Of a stretch of DNA of 64,000 bases, positions 44,373 to 54,202 are shown in pieces (within the stretch, counting starts at the first letter, position 1; each line of letters opens with the position of its first letter). The DNA comes from Arachidicoccus rhizosphaerae (GTDB taxonomy: Bacteria > Bacteroidota > Bacteroidia > Chitinophagales > Chitinophagaceae): assembly GCF_900107765.1 (NCBI RefSeq), contig NZ_FNQY01000001.1, forward strand, positions 186,001 to 250,000, given 5' to 3'. The notes under the pieces are model-generated. The model was not told where the DNA came from. It saw nothing but the letters and a program-made list of their open reading frames with translations, and did not search any database. The position numbers and the translations under genes are program-made.

Positions 44373-45857
44373 ATGGAACAAATAAAAGCAGAAATAAAAA
44401 AGACAAGGAAATTTAAAGATTTTGAATACTATGAGTCCAGCAAGCAAAATGAATATTATCTTTTGCCCTTCAGATTCTACAGAATCAATGAGCAAAAAGA
44501 AGTACTTGTCAATGAGATCGGGGATTTCCTGATAGTCCCTTCCGGTACTGCTGAAAAAGTAATTACAAAAACAATAAACCCGGAAATTGACAAAGAATTA
44601 TACGCAGATCTTGTTGCCAATTTTTTTATAAGTGAAGACAGGATCCCACCACTTATTGATATCGCCGCAGCCCGGTACCGCACGAAAAAGTATTTTCTGG
44701 ATGGGTTTACTACGTTGCACATATTTGTAATTTCCCTTCGATGTGAACATACCTGTCATTATTGTCAAGTATCCCGCGTAACCACCAACAAAACAACATA
44801 CGATATGGGTAGAACGCATATTGACAAAGGTATAGAGTATATGATGATGTCCCCCTCTGTCAATTTGACGATGGAATTCCAGGGAGGGGAGGCTCTACTT
44901 GCTTTTGAAAATATCCAGTATGCGATTGAAAAGGCAAATATGCTGGCGCAGCAACTAAATAAAAACATGACCTATGTAATATGCACCAACCTTGCCTTGC
45001 TAAATGATGAAATTCTCAATTATTGTAAGACAGAAAATATTTTAATATCTACCTCCCTGGATGGACCAGCTTTTATCCATAATGCAAATAGACACAGGCC
45101 AGAAAATAATAGTTATGAGTTGACAATAGAAGGAATTGAAAAATGTCGCGCTTCACTTGGGGAGGATAAAGTTTCCGCCTTACTGACAACCACAACCCTT
45201 TCTCTTGATTATCCAACCGAAATTGTCGATGAATATTTCAATAAAAGCTTCAAAAGCATCTTCCTTAGGCCAATCAGTCCCTATGGTTTCGCAAAGCACA
45301 ACGACAAAAAAAACGGTTACCTAACCGATCGATTCTTGACATTTTATAAAACGGCGCTCAATAGAATAATAAAATATAACATGGAGGGGCATTTTTTCCG
45401 GGAGGAATATGCTACGATTATTCTTAAAAAGATCCTTTCACCTTTTCCTGTGGGATATGTTGACTTGCAATCGCCCGCGGGAATGATTAACAAAGTGATT
45501 GTCTTTAATTATGATGGCAAAGTATATGCCTCCGATGAGGCGCGTATGCTTGCAGAAAATCATGACTACACATTCTGTCTGGGTAACTTAGATGAGAATA
45601 CTTACAACGACATTTTTTTTAATGAAAATGTAAGTCATATTTCTGACGTTATGGTGAATGAAGCCTTAGCGGGATGTTCAGAATGTGCTTTTCAGGCCTA
45701 TTGCGGTGCGGACCCAGTATTCCATTATGCTACACAAGGAGACATGTATGGAAACAGAGCAGACAGTCTGTTTTGCAGGAAAAATATGGAGATTATCCGG
45801 TACTTGTTGGAGTTAATGGACAATAATAAAAATATTGAAAAGATCTTCTACAATTAG
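44373..45857 (+). CDS. hxsB: His-Xaa-Ser system radical SAM maturase HxsB
   Basis: 494 residues. The radical SAM cluster motif is C124-x3-C128-x2-C131 (SLRCEHTCHYCQ). MEFQGGEALL, the GGE-like SAM-binding block, follows. The C-terminus has a SPASM-like auxiliary cluster region with C435-x2-C438-x5-C444 and C468 (GCSECAFQAYCGADP, then FCRKN). Such SPASM enzymes modify peptide side chains, for example by cross-linking or epimerisation. It is encoded directly after hxsD with no gap and 14 bp before hxsC. The expected substrate is the His/Ser repeat of HxsA. Confidence 0.93.
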   Translation: MEQIKAEIKKTRKFKDFEYYESSKQNEYYLLPFRFYRINEQKEVLVNEIGDFLIVPSGTAEKVITKTINPEIDKELYADLVANFFISEDRIPPLIDIAAARYRTKKYFLDGFTTLHIFVISLRCEHTCHYCQVSRVTTNKTTYDMGRTHIDKGIEYMMMSPSVNLTMEFQGGEALLAFENIQYAIEKANMLAQQLNKNMTYVICTNLALLNDEILNYCKTENILISTSLDGPAFIHNANRHRPENNSYELTIEGIEKCRASLGEDKVSALLTTTTLSLDYPTEIVDEYFNKSFKSIFLRPISPYGFAKHNDKKNGYLTDRFLTFYKTALNRIIKYNMEGHFFREEYATIILKKILSPFPVGYVDLQSPAGMINKVIVFNYDGKVYASDEARMLAENHDYTFCLGNLDENTYNDIFFNENVSHISDVMVNEALAGCSECAFQAYCGADPVFHYATQGDMYGNRADSLFCRKNMEIIRYLLELMDNNKNIEKIFYN

Positions 45858-45871
45858 ATAAATTTTTAGTT

Positions 45872-47005
45872 ATGAATCTAAAAACAAAAGGGCGCCCTTA
45901 TAATATTACAGAACCTATTGTAGGGAGAGTATCCAGGGATTTGGATGCTTCAGCCAACGATTTGATATATATAGTTAAGAAAGGCATTAAATTCACAAAC
46001 GCTGAAAACAACGCGGTATTTCTATCAACTCAGCCACTGGAGCATATTGACGAACCGGCTAAAGGCGTCTACAATATCGTTTCATTGGATCATTTGCAAG
46101 ACGGCGATATCGTTGTCATTAATACTGACGGCATTGTTAATACACTTTATCGCGTTAAATCAAGACATAACTTTCTGGTATTCACTGAACGCTGTAACAG
46201 CAATTGTCTGATGTGCTCTCAACCCCCCAAAGATCGAAATGACATACCTTATCTATTTAGCCTATATAAAAAGCTAATTCCGTTGATTCCAAAAAATTGC
46301 CCCGAACTGTGCCTTACCGGTGGCGAACCAACGCTTCTGGGGGAAAGATTCTTCGAATTGCTGTCACTATTGAAAAGGGAACTACCGGATACCGATCTGC
46401 ATTGCCTGACCAACGGAAGGGTTTTTGCGTGGAAATCTTTTACCGCCAGATTAGAAACCTTGAACATGGAAAAAATCATGTTTGGCATACCCTTATATTC
46501 AGATTTCTATCAGATCCATGATTATATCGTTCAGTCTAAAGATGCATTTAATCAGACGATGTCCGGCCTGTATCACTTGGCTGAAGCAGGACAAAGAATA
46601 GAATTACGTATTGTCCTTCACAAACAGTCTGTTCCAAGACTTACCCGACTGGCAAAGTACATATACAAAAACTTACCGTTTGTGGAACAGGTCGTGTTCA
46701 TGGGACTGGAGCATCAGGGCTATACACCATTTAATATTGAAAAACTCTGGATGGACCCGCACGAGTATATCTACGCACTTAGTGATGCCGTCCTTTTTTT
46801 GGCCGATAACGGCATCAATGTGTCAATATACAATCTACAATTATGCCTTCTGCCAGATATATTATGGAAATTCACAAAGAAATCCATATCGGATTGGAAA
46901 AATATCTATTTGGATGTGTGTAAGAACTGTTCCCAGAAAGAAAACTGCGCGGGACTATTTGCCTCAGCAATTCATAAGCATAGCGATTTTCTTAAAGCAA
47001 TCTGA
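45872..47005 (+). CDS. hxsC: His-Xaa-Ser system radical SAM maturase HxsC
   Basis: 377 residues. The radical SAM motif is C108-x3-C112-x2-C115 (FTERCNSNCLMCSQPP), followed by LCLTGGEPTLLG. The C-terminus ends with C350-x2-C353-x5-C359 (VCKNCSQKENCAG), the same Cys spacing as in HxsB but without the fourth Cys. It is the last gene of the hxsADBC operon, 14 bp after hxsB. No clear terminator follows. Two different maturases for one repeat suggest either sequential modifications or a heteromeric complex (inference). Confidence 0.93.
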   Translation: MNLKTKGRPYNITEPIVGRVSRDLDASANDLIYIVKKGIKFTNAENNAVFLSTQPLEHIDEPAKGVYNIVSLDHLQDGDIVVINTDGIVNTLYRVKSRHNFLVFTERCNSNCLMCSQPPKDRNDIPYLFSLYKKLIPLIPKNCPELCLTGGEPTLLGERFFELLSLLKRELPDTDLHCLTNGRVFAWKSFTARLETLNMEKIMFGIPLYSDFYQIHDYIVQSKDAFNQTMSGLYHLAEAGQRIELRIVLHKQSVPRLTRLAKYIYKNLPFVEQVVFMGLEHQGYTPFNIEKLWMDPHEYIYALSDAVLFLADNGINVSIYNLQLCLLPDILWKFTKKSISDWKNIYLDVCKNCSQKENCAGLFASAIHKHSDFLKAI

Positions 47006-47432
47006 TACGCTTAAAAAACAGAACGCCAGGTCATCTGACACATATCACCTGACTTTAATTTGTAGATTGGATATTTAGGCTCGTAAGACCTGTATGTTCA
47101 AAAAGTAAAACATCCGCATCTCCATCTGCATTCAGTGAAAAATTGGTTTTCTGAAACATCAAATCGATTAAAACTTGCGCCAGGTCATCGAAACTCACGC
47201 TATGCCAACCAAAATACAGCCTAATTATTATTCTACACCCTATTACAGTGAGCTCCGGACTGGTCAGCATCTCCGACTGTCTCAGCCTAATTTTACTTTA
47301 CATCCCCATCTGTCCGCCATTTGTCCGCCAAAAAGAACGGGACCAAACGGAAACAAGCGTAAAAAAAACGGAACACAGAGTATAAAAAATCCCGTAAATG
47401 TTCAATTTACAGGATTCTTATTAACGGTTCTG
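47006..47432. other. Stretch between hxsC and tRNA-Leu
   Basis: About 430 bp. A minus-strand open frame (47270-47055, ending FSLNADGDADVLLFEHTGL...) looks coding-like in its second half but matches no family I know. No integrase gene and no copy of the tRNA 3' end was found that would mark an att site. Confidence 0.4.
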
Positions 47433-47516
47433 TGCGGAAGAGGAGATTCGAACTCCCAAGCCCTAACGGGCACTACCACCTCAAAGTAGCGCGTCTACCA
47501 ATTTCGCCACCTCCGC
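47433..47516 (-). tRNA. tRNA-Leu(GAG)
   Basis: 84 nt. The acceptor stem GCGGAGG pairs with CTTCCGC with discriminator A. The anticodon stem CTACT/GGTAG encloses loop TTGAGGT with anticodon GAG. The variable arm GCCCGTTAGGGC is long as in class II tRNAs, and the T-arm is GGGAGTTCGAATCTCCT. CCA is not encoded. It marks the right edge of the accessory region. Confidence 0.95.
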
Positions 47517-47636
47517 ATGGAGCGCAAAAATAAGGTTTGTTTACATTATAACTATAATTCACGCATAATAATTTTATGTCCGGCTATTTTTATGTATTTT
47601 TAAAGTTACAATCGCCTTTTCATAAAACCCTTTAAC

Positions 47637-49418
47637 ATGGTCCCAACTCGTTTATTTGATGCAATAGAATACCAGCAGCTTAACTTTAATAAAGAAAACA
47701 TGCTGGTGCATAAACTTGATGGAAAATGGCAGGCAATATCCACCAACCAGGTAAACGAATACGTACAAAAGACCGCAGCGGGTTTACATAATCTGGGTAT
47801 CAGTGCAAAAGACTTTACGGCGGAAGGAGCAGACAAAATAGCAATTATATCTGAAAACAGGCCGGAATGGATCATAGCGGACCTTGCGGTCCAGCAAATC
47901 GGGGCAATACTTGTCCCTATTTATCCTACAACACCTCCTGAAGAATTAGCCTACATTTTTGAGGAAGCCGAAGTTAAAATGGTTCTGATTTCCAATAAGT
48001 TATTGCTTAAAAAATATGAAAGCGTCCTTGCTGGTTCTCCTTCCATACAGTTTGTTTTTAGTTTTGACCCGACAGATAAACCCAACTGGACGGAAATTCA
48101 GCAAAAGGCTGATCAGGATGCCCTGGAACATATTCAGGAAATTAAAGCCAATATCACAACGGATCACTTAGCTACGATTATTTACACTTCAGGAACCACT
48201 GGTCAACCCAAAGGAGTTATGCTCTCACACGGGAATATTATAAGTTGCGCTATGCTCGCAAAGGAAAGTTTTCCTTTCCCGGATAACCCGGATCTGCGAG
48301 CTCTTAGCTTTTTGCCACTGAATCATATTTTTGAAAAATGTATCAGTTATGTGTATATGTTTAGCGGTATTAGTATCTATTTCGCAGAAGGAATGGAAAA
48401 AATAGGAGAAAACATAAAAGAAATCAGACCCCATATTTTTATGACTGTGCCCAGGCTTTTAGAAAAAGTCTTTGAAAAAATCAATAAAACAGGCCAGGCT
48501 TTAGAAGGTGCTCAAAAGAAGGTTTTTAACTGGTCCATTAAAGTGGGAGAACAATATGATAACAGAAAATGGAAGAGTTTGTTTTATAAAGCAGAATTGG
48601 CGCTTGCCCGTAAGCTCGTCTTCTCTAAATGGCAACAGGCGCTTGGTGGAGATATCCTGCATATAATTACAGGAGGGGCTGCCTGTCCCGAGCGACTGCT
48701 CAGAATATTTAATGCCGCAGGCATTCCGGTGTATGAAGGCTATGGTCCGACAGAGAATAGTCCTGTTATTTCTGTAAATCGTCACATTAATAATGAAACG
48801 ATGATTGGGACCGTAGGCCCCGTAATCGACGGCTTAGAATTTAAACTTGAAGCGGATGGAGAAATCTGTGTAAAAGGTCCTACTGTAATGGCTGGGTATT
48901 ACAAAAAACCAGATCTGACCGCAGAAACCATTATTGACGGATGGTTACATACCGGTGATATCGGAACACTGGTCGAAGGCCGGTTTTTGAAAATAACAGA
49001 TAGAAAAAAGGAGTTATTTAAAACTTCTGGGGGGAAATATGTGGCACCACAGCCTATTGAAAATAAATTAAAAGAGTCAGATTTTGTTGAACAGGCAATA
49101 ATTGTAGGCGCTGAACAAAAATATGTGGCCGCGCTGATTGTTCCCAGTCAGGAATCCCTAAAAACCTGGGCAGCACAAAACAACTTATCCTTTAATAGTC
49201 TGGAACAGGCTATTGCCCTCCCGGAAGTAAAAAAGCTCTTTAAGGATCATATCCAAAAAATCAATCAGCACCTGAGTGCAACGGAACAAATTAAAAAACA
49301 CATGTTGTTATCCAGACCCTGGAGCATTGAATCGGGTGAACTCACCCCAAAACTTAGCGTCAGACGCAAAGTGGTGATGGAAAAATATAAAGATGCCATC
49401 ACCAGGCTTTTCGACTAA
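47637..49418 (+). CDS. Long-chain acyl-CoA synthetase (AMP-forming)
   Basis: 593 residues of the ANL superfamily. Motif A3 is IIYTSGTTGQPKGVMLSHGNI, followed by LSFLPLNHIFEK, the acyl-site region GYGPTENSPVISVN, LHTGDIG and the RKKELFKTSGGKYVAPQPIEN A8 hinge with the C-terminal Lys region (ESGELTPKLSVRRKVV). It activates fatty acids for lipid synthesis or degradation. It is close to bacterial FadD15-like enzymes. It has no operon partner here and converges on purD. Confidence 0.93.
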   Translation: MVPTRLFDAIEYQQLNFNKENMLVHKLDGKWQAISTNQVNEYVQKTAAGLHNLGISAKDFTAEGADKIAIISENRPEWIIADLAVQQIGAILVPIYPTTPPEELAYIFEEAEVKMVLISNKLLLKKYESVLAGSPSIQFVFSFDPTDKPNWTEIQQKADQDALEHIQEIKANITTDHLATIIYTSGTTGQPKGVMLSHGNIISCAMLAKESFPFPDNPDLRALSFLPLNHIFEKCISYVYMFSGISIYFAEGMEKIGENIKEIRPHIFMTVPRLLEKVFEKINKTGQALEGAQKKVFNWSIKVGEQYDNRKWKSLFYKAELALARKLVFSKWQQALGGDILHIITGGAACPERLLRIFNAAGIPVYEGYGPTENSPVISVNRHINNETMIGTVGPVIDGLEFKLEADGEICVKGPTVMAGYYKKPDLTAETIIDGWLHTGDIGTLVEGRFLKITDRKKELFKTSGGKYVAPQPIENKLKESDFVEQAIIVGAEQKYVAALIVPSQESLKTWAAQNNLSFNSLEQAIALPEVKKLFKDHIQKINQHLSATEQIKKHMLLSRPWSIESGELTPKLSVRRKVVMEKYKDAITRLFD

Positions 49419-49430
49419 CTTACAAATATC

Positions 49431-50708
49431 TTATTTGAACTCGTATCCGATATCTTTTCTAAAATTCATTCCTTCAAAATGAATCTCCTTTAATACGGTT
49501 CTTGATTTTTCAGCTGCCGCTTGAATATCATCGCCATAAGAGGTAACAGCAAGGACTCTGCCTCCACTGGTTAGAATTTTGTCCCCTTTTAACTGAGTTC
49601 CGGCGTGGAATATCAAACTATCCTTGCGCTCTTTCATATCCGGCAGTGTAATTTCCTTGCCTTTTTCATAATCGCCGGGATAGCCTCCGCTGACTGCCAC
49701 AACCGTTACGCAGGATTTTTTAGCAGGTTCTATAACCACATCGTTTAAACCTCCGTGATAAACGGCCAAAAACAGGTCCACTATATCAGCAGATAGACTT
49801 GGCATAATAACCTCTGTCTCAGGATCCCCCATCCGGCAATTATATTCAATAACCATGGGATCACCGTTCACGTTGATTAAGCCAAAAAATATAAATCCTT
49901 TGTAATCAATATTTTCTGAGGCTATCCCTTCTACTGTCGGACGAATAATAGCGTTTTCTACCTTATCCATAAATGCCTGATCCATAAAAGGAACAGGGGT
50001 TACACAACCCATTCCGCCCGTATTTAATCCGGTATCACCCTCCCCGATTCTTTTATAATCCTTTGCGTGGCCGATTATTTTATAATCCTTTCCATCGGTT
50101 AATATAAAAACGCTGACTTCTATCCCGTCCAGAAATTGCTCGATGACAACTTTGGAGGAGGCTTCCCCGAATTGTTTATTCAGGATCATTTGTTCGAATG
50201 TATGGAGCGCTTCCTCATGGGTGGCAGCAATGACCACCCCTTTTCCAGCGGCCAGTCCATCTGCTTTTAAAACGACGGGCAGACTATGCTGAGCAATATA
50301 AGCTTTTCCTTCTTCGTAATTTTCTTCATTAAATTCTGCATAGGAAGCCGTCGGGATGCTGTGCCTTTCCATGAACTTCTTGGAAAATGCCTTACTTCCC
50401 TCTAACTGTGCTCCATATTTGGAAGGAGCAATCACCATTCCTTTCCAATCCTGCTGGGCCTTAAAATAATCATACACCCCGTTTACCAGTGGATCTTCCG
50501 GCCCAACCACCAGCATCGTTACTTTATTATCTATTACAAATTGCTTAATTGCATCAAAATCATTGACTCCAATGGGGACGTTATGACCAACGCCAGCGGT
50601 TCCTGCATTACCTGGTGCAATAAACACTTTGTCGCAATGTTTACTTTCCTTGATTTTCCATGCCAGGGCATGCTCTCTGCCACCTGACCCCAATATGAGA
50701 ATATTCAT
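49431..50708 (-). CDS. purD: Phosphoribosylamine-glycine ligase
   Basis: The 425-residue ATP-grasp enzyme of purine synthesis joins glycine to phosphoribosylamine. Signatures: MNILILGSGGREHALAWK, APGNAGTAG, VLKADGLAAGKGV, GLNTGGMGCVTPVP, YNCRMGDPETEV and GGYPGDYEKG. The length is normal. It converges with the acyl-CoA synthetase gene with 12 bp between the stops. Confidence 0.97.
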   Translation of the reverse strand: MNILILGSGGREHALAWKIKESKHCDKVFIAPGNAGTAGVGHNVPIGVNDFDAIKQFVIDNKVTMLVVGPEDPLVNGVYDYFKAQQDWKGMVIAPSKYGAQLEGSKAFSKKFMERHSIPTASYAEFNEENYEEGKAYIAQHSLPVVLKADGLAAGKGVVIAATHEEALHTFEQMILNKQFGEASSKVVIEQFLDGIEVSVFILTDGKDYKIIGHAKDYKRIGEGDTGLNTGGMGCVTPVPFMDQAFMDKVENAIIRPTVEGIASENIDYKGFIFFGLINVNGDPMVIEYNCRMGDPETEVIMPSLSADIVDLFLAVYHGGLNDVVIEPAKKSCVTVVAVSGGYPGDYEKGKEITLPDMKERKDSLIFHAGTQLKGDKILTSGGRVLAVTSYGDDIQAAAEKSRTVLKEIHFEGMNFRKDIGYEFK

Positions 50709-50798
50709 GTATTAGACTTTTATATAACTTTTGCGAAAATAAAACAGCCAGGGCATTTTTCCCTGCCTTTGTCAAAATAAAGCCGGGATAAAATAAAC

Positions 50799-50828
50799 AA
50801 AGCCGCTAATTGTTGAATTAGCGGCTTT
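50799..50828. terminator. Hairpin terminator between tRNA-Glu and purD
   Basis: AAAGCCGCTAATT pairs with AATTAGCGGCTTT around a 4-nt loop, with A/T flanks. It would end the tRNA-Glu transcript on the minus strand. Confidence 0.85.
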
Positions 50829-50852
50829 TGCAACTTTTAAACCTTTCCTTTG

Positions 50853-50924
50853 TAGAGCGTACGGGAATCGAACCCGTGATTCCTCCGTGAAAGGGAGGTG
50901 TCTTAACCCCTTGACCAACGCTCC
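50853..50924 (-). tRNA. tRNA-Glu(TTC)
   Basis: 72 nt. The acceptor stem GGAGCGT pairs with ACGCTCT with discriminator A. The anticodon stem CTCCC/GGGAG-like (CTCCC...GGAGG) encloses TTC, and the T-arm is CGGGTTCGAATCCCG. CCA is not encoded. Confidence 0.95.
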
Positions 50925-51106
50925 ATTATCGTTTGGGATTGCAAAGGTAATATATTTTAAATTTCCACCAAATATTTTTCAATAATTCTGAAAAACAAAT
51001 ATTTGCAAACAAACGGTTATTCACGAGAAAAATGTTAATTGTTTACTATAACTCCAGTCTTTCCTGTAAATTCGCATCACATTATTCAAAACAAAATAAA
51101 TTCGAT

Positions 51107-52120
51107 ATGAGTTCAGTTAAAGTTGCGATCAACGGTTTCGGTCGCATTGGTCGTCTCGTTTTCCGCCAAATTTACAATATGGAAGGGATCGATGTAGTGG
51201 CAGTGAATGACCTTACCAGCCCTTCAACATTAGCCCATCTGCTTAAATACGATAGTGCTCAGGGCCGTTTTGAAGGTACCGTTACCAGCACTGACAAATC
51301 AATTATCGTAAATGGTGAAGAAATCAACATCTACGCTCAAAGAGATCCATCTTTAATCCCTTGGGGTGAACACGATGTAGACGTTGTTATTGAATCTACA
51401 GGTTTCTTCGCTGATAAAGATAAAGCTTCTGCACACTTGAAAGCAGGTGCAAAAAGAGTTGTTATCTCTGCACCCGCTACTGGTGATTTGAAAACTATCG
51501 TTTTCAATGTTAACCATGATATTTTAGATGGTAGTGAAACAATCATCAGCTGTGCTTCTTGTACAACCAACTGTCTGGCTCCGATGGCTAAAGCCTTAAA
51601 CGATGCCTTTAAAATCGAAGTTGGAAGCATGACTACGGTTCACGCTTATACGAATGATCAGAACACGCTGGATGCTCCTCATCCTAAAAATGATTTGCGT
51701 CGTGCACGTGCTGCTGCTCAGAACATCGTTCCTAACTCTACAGGTGCTGCAAAAGCAATCGGTCTGGTACTGCCTGAACTGAAAGGTGTTTTAGACGGTG
51801 GTGCTCAGCGTGTTCCGGTAATTACTGGTTCATTGACTGAATTGACTGCTGTTTTAGCTAAGAAAACAACGGTTGCTGAAGTTAACGCTGCCATGAAAGC
51901 TGCCAGCAACGAAAGCTTTGGTTATAATGAAGACCAGATTGTCAGCTCCGATATCATCGGTATTCATTTTGGTTCTCTGTTCGATGCTACACAGACTAAA
52001 GTTGTAGAATTCGGCGATAAACAATTAGTAAAAGTAACCAGCTGGTATGATAATGAAATGAGCTATGTATCACAGTTAGTTCGTACCGTTCATTTCTTTG
52101 CCGGTCTGATTTCTAAATAA
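51107..52120 (+). CDS. gapA: Glyceraldehyde-3-phosphate dehydrogenase, type I
   Basis: From ATG 51107 ([15 protein letters not shown]) the protein has 337 residues; an upstream ATG at 51032 would add an unlikely 25-residue leader. The NAD-binding [11 protein letters not shown], the catalytic Cys in [12 protein letters not shown], the His in [10 protein letters not shown] and the C-terminal [10 protein letters not shown] are all typical. Codon use is visibly biased to a few codons, as expected of a highly expressed glycolytic gene. Confidence 0.97.
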   Translation: MSSVKVAINGFGRIGRLVFRQIYNMEGIDVVAVNDLTSPSTLAHLLKYDSAQGRFEGTVTSTDKSIIVNGEEINIYAQRDPSLIPWGEHDVDVVIESTGFFADKDKASAHLKAGAKRVVISAPATGDLKTIVFNVNHDILDGSETIISCASCTTNCLAPMAKALNDAFKIEVGSMTTVHAYTNDQNTLDAPHPKNDLRRARAAAQNIVPNSTGAAKAIGLVLPELKGVLDGGAQRVPVITGSLTELTAVLAKKTTVAEVNAAMKAASNESFGYNEDQIVSSDIIGIHFGSLFDATQTKVVEFGDKQLVKVTSWYDNEMSYVSQLVRTVHFFAGLISK

Positions 52121-52153
52121 TTCTTATATATAAAAGAATTTCTGGCATTTAGT

Positions 52154-52188
52154 AAAAGGGTAGGTCTTTAACCAGGACTTACCCTTTT
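52154..52188 (+). terminator. Terminator after gapA
   Basis: AAAAGGGTA-g-GTC pairs with GAC-t-TACCCTTTT, 34 bp after the gapA stop codon. Confidence 0.7.
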
Positions 52189-52229
52189 GCTATTTAAAAT
52201 TCAGTAACTTTCAATATAATTTTGGCATT

Positions 52230-52556
52230 ATGAATTGGCTGATACTTATTATTGCGGGATTATGTGAGGTAGGATTTGCCTCCTGTTTAGAAAAAGGCAA
52301 CCAGTCCAGTGGAACCACGGCTATTTATTGGTACAGCGGATTTGTCATCAGTTTGACTATCAGCATGTTACTATTAATTAAAGCAACTCAGACCCTCCCT
52401 ATTGGAACGGCCTATGCCGTATGGACCGGCATTGGAGCTGTCGGCACTGTTTTGGTAGGTATATTATGGTTCAAAGAACCTGCTTCCTTTTGGCGTTTAT
52501 TTTTCATCTGTACCCTGATTGGTTCTATCATAGGCCTGAAGGCGGTATCCCATTAA
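52230..52556 (+). CDS. Small multidrug resistance (SMR) family transporter, SugE/Gdx-like
   Basis: 108 residues with four membrane helices. MNWLILIIAGLCEVGFA carries the essential Glu of helix 1. LPIGTAYAVWTGIGAVGTVLVGILWF is the family signature. Close relatives export guanidinium or quaternary ammonium compounds. The gene ends 9 bp before the next secreted-protein gene, so the two may be co-transcribed. Confidence 0.93.
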   Translation: MNWLILIIAGLCEVGFASCLEKGNQSSGTTAIYWYSGFVISLTISMLLLIKATQTLPIGTAYAVWTGIGAVGTVLVGILWFKEPASFWRLFFICTLIGSIIGLKAVSH

Positions 52557-52565
52557 ATTTTTGAT

Positions 52566-53249
52566 ATGCAAAAAGCTCATAAAATACTGGTTTCTGTTTT
52601 TTTTCTGGGCCTTGCAATTGCCCTTAATCTACAAACAGGATTTGCGCAAAAAAGGAAAAATAATGATATCATTTTAAGCCTGTCCCTTAGCGAACTTCCC
52701 AACACCATTCAGGTATTAGGAACTGATGTACATCCATCTAAATTCAGTAAGACCCTTAAAGTCAGTGCACAGGGCATTACCCAGTATCAGGGAAACAATG
52801 TGAATTACACCATTAACCTGACGCTTCCCAATTTTGATTTTAATGATGGTCAGGCAAAGACCTATACGAATGAACCGAATCATTTCTTTGATGCAAATAA
52901 AGACGCCGCATTCACGCTGAATCTGGGTAGTACAAAATTTGGCAATCTGTACAGATCAAAAGAAAAAGAAAACATTTTGTCCAAGGTAGCGACAACCGAC
53001 TACCAAATTACAACGACCAATATGAAAGATAAGAATTGTTATTTCATATTAATACGAATTAAATCGGGATCGGTTTTACAGGAGAGTTCAGAAACCAAAA
53101 GTAAAAGCCAGGAGGCTGTCTTACACATAGCAGAAACGCCGGAAAGCTTGATAAAAATCATCAATCCCCAGCCCTCGCTGCCAAAAGTTGAACATTACAA
53201 ATTCAAAAGTTCCAGTGAAGTGTATAAACCGGCAGGTATTGTAAATTAA
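52566..53249 (+). CDS. Secreted protein of unknown function
   Basis: 227 residues with a clear signal peptide (about residues 1-28, ending TGFAQ). The mature protein is beta-rich and polar (IILSLSLSELPNTIQVLGTD..., VNYTINLTLPNFDF) and has no recognisable domain. Its last 4 bp overlap the convergent kinase gene, so the two genes share their ends. Confidence 0.6.
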   Translation: MQKAHKILVSVFFLGLAIALNLQTGFAQKRKNNDIILSLSLSELPNTIQVLGTDVHPSKFSKTLKVSAQGITQYQGNNVNYTINLTLPNFDFNDGQAKTYTNEPNHFFDANKDAAFTLNLGSTKFGNLYRSKEKENILSKVATTDYQITTTNMKDKNCYFILIRIKSGSVLQESSETKSKSQEAVLHIAETPESLIKIINPQPSLPKVEHYKFKSSSEVYKPAGIVN

Positions 53250-54202
53250 GGCCTGATCAGACGGTAAGCGTTTTTAATGATTTCAACATTAATTTCCTTG
53301 GCAAAATCAATGGGTTCTCCATCAATATGCATCGGGGCATTCAATAAATTCTTGATTTTTATTTCAGGGGTCTGAAAATATAAAATATTTTTGTTGGTTA
53401 CTTCTTCCACCAGTTCCTGGAGTTTATTATTTCCTCTGATCTGTTGAAGTACCGCAAACGGCAGTTTTGCCTTATTCATTTTTTGAACCACCACAATATC
53501 CAGTAAACCGTCGTTTAATTTTGCTTCAGGAGCAATGGTAACGTTATTACCGAACTGGTTAGCATTTGCAATGCTGATAAAAAATGCATCTGAAAAGAAG
53601 GAAAATTTATCCACTTCAATTTCAAATTGATAAGGCTGGGCCTTAAAATAATTAATGATGCTTTGTTGTGTATACGTAAGCAAACCGCGCGTACTTTTAG
53701 AAGCAAAATCATGGGCGACTTTAGCATCAAAGCCAACACCGCTCAGCATACAGGCAAAATGTCCGTTCACTTTAAAGGCATCCACATACTTGGATTCTCC
53801 ATTCAGAATTAACTCAAAAGCAAGTCTCGGCTTAGAGGGAATGCCTGCGGCTCTGGCCAGGCCATTACCACTTCCATAGGGTATAATGCCAAAGGTAACC
53901 GGTTCATTATGCAAGGCTCCTACAACATGATTGACCGTTCCGTCACCACCAATGATCACTATATCCGTAATATCTTCTTTTTGAATTTTATCAATTAAAA
54001 AGTCATAGTTCCCTCTTTTATTGGTGGGCATAATTTCGCAATGCAGTCCTCGTTCTTTACTGATTTTCTCAATCAGGGTAACCAGGGTTTCCTTTTTAGC
54101 TGTCCCGGATATAGGGTTCACCAAATAGATAATTTTGCGTTGTTTTTTTTGAATGGCCACGCGTTGAACATTTGGCTTTTCTATCGTTTCTATATGCTCC
54201 AT
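53246..54202 (-). CDS. Diacylglycerol kinase-family lipid kinase
   Basis: 318 residues. The catalytic domain has VIIGGDGTVNHVVGAL, PYGSGNGLARAAGIP and the C-terminal IDGEP motif (MHIDGEPIDF), as in YegS/DgkB-like enzymes. There is no signal peptide. It phosphorylates a lipid such as diacylglycerol or a sphingoid base; sphingolipids occur in many Bacteroidota, so the substrate is uncertain. Confidence 0.92.
   Translation of the reverse strand: MEHIETIEKPNVQRVAIQKKQRKIIYLVNPISGTAKKETLVTLIEKISKERGLHCEIMPTNKRGNYDFLIDKIQKEDITDIVIIGGDGTVNHVVGALHNEPVTFGIIPYGSGNGLARAAGIPSKPRLAFELILNGESKYVDAFKVNGHFACMLSGVGFDAKVAHDFASKSTRGLLTYTQQSIINYFKAQPYQFEIEVDKFSFFSDAFFISIANANQFGNNVTIAPEAKLNDGLLDIVVVQKMNKAKLPFAVLQQIRGNNKLQELVEEVTNKNILYFQTPEIKIKNLLNAPMHIDGEPIDFAKEINVEIIKNAYRLIRP

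Noticed and set aside
47006-47432. tRNA-Leu attachment site for the island
   Set aside because: I looked for a repeat of the tRNA 3' end and for an integrase gene in and around the island and saw neither.
51032-51106. Upstream start for gapA
   Set aside because: The extra 25 residues do not match the family and the ATG at 51107 gives the conserved N-terminus; the region instead holds the promoter.
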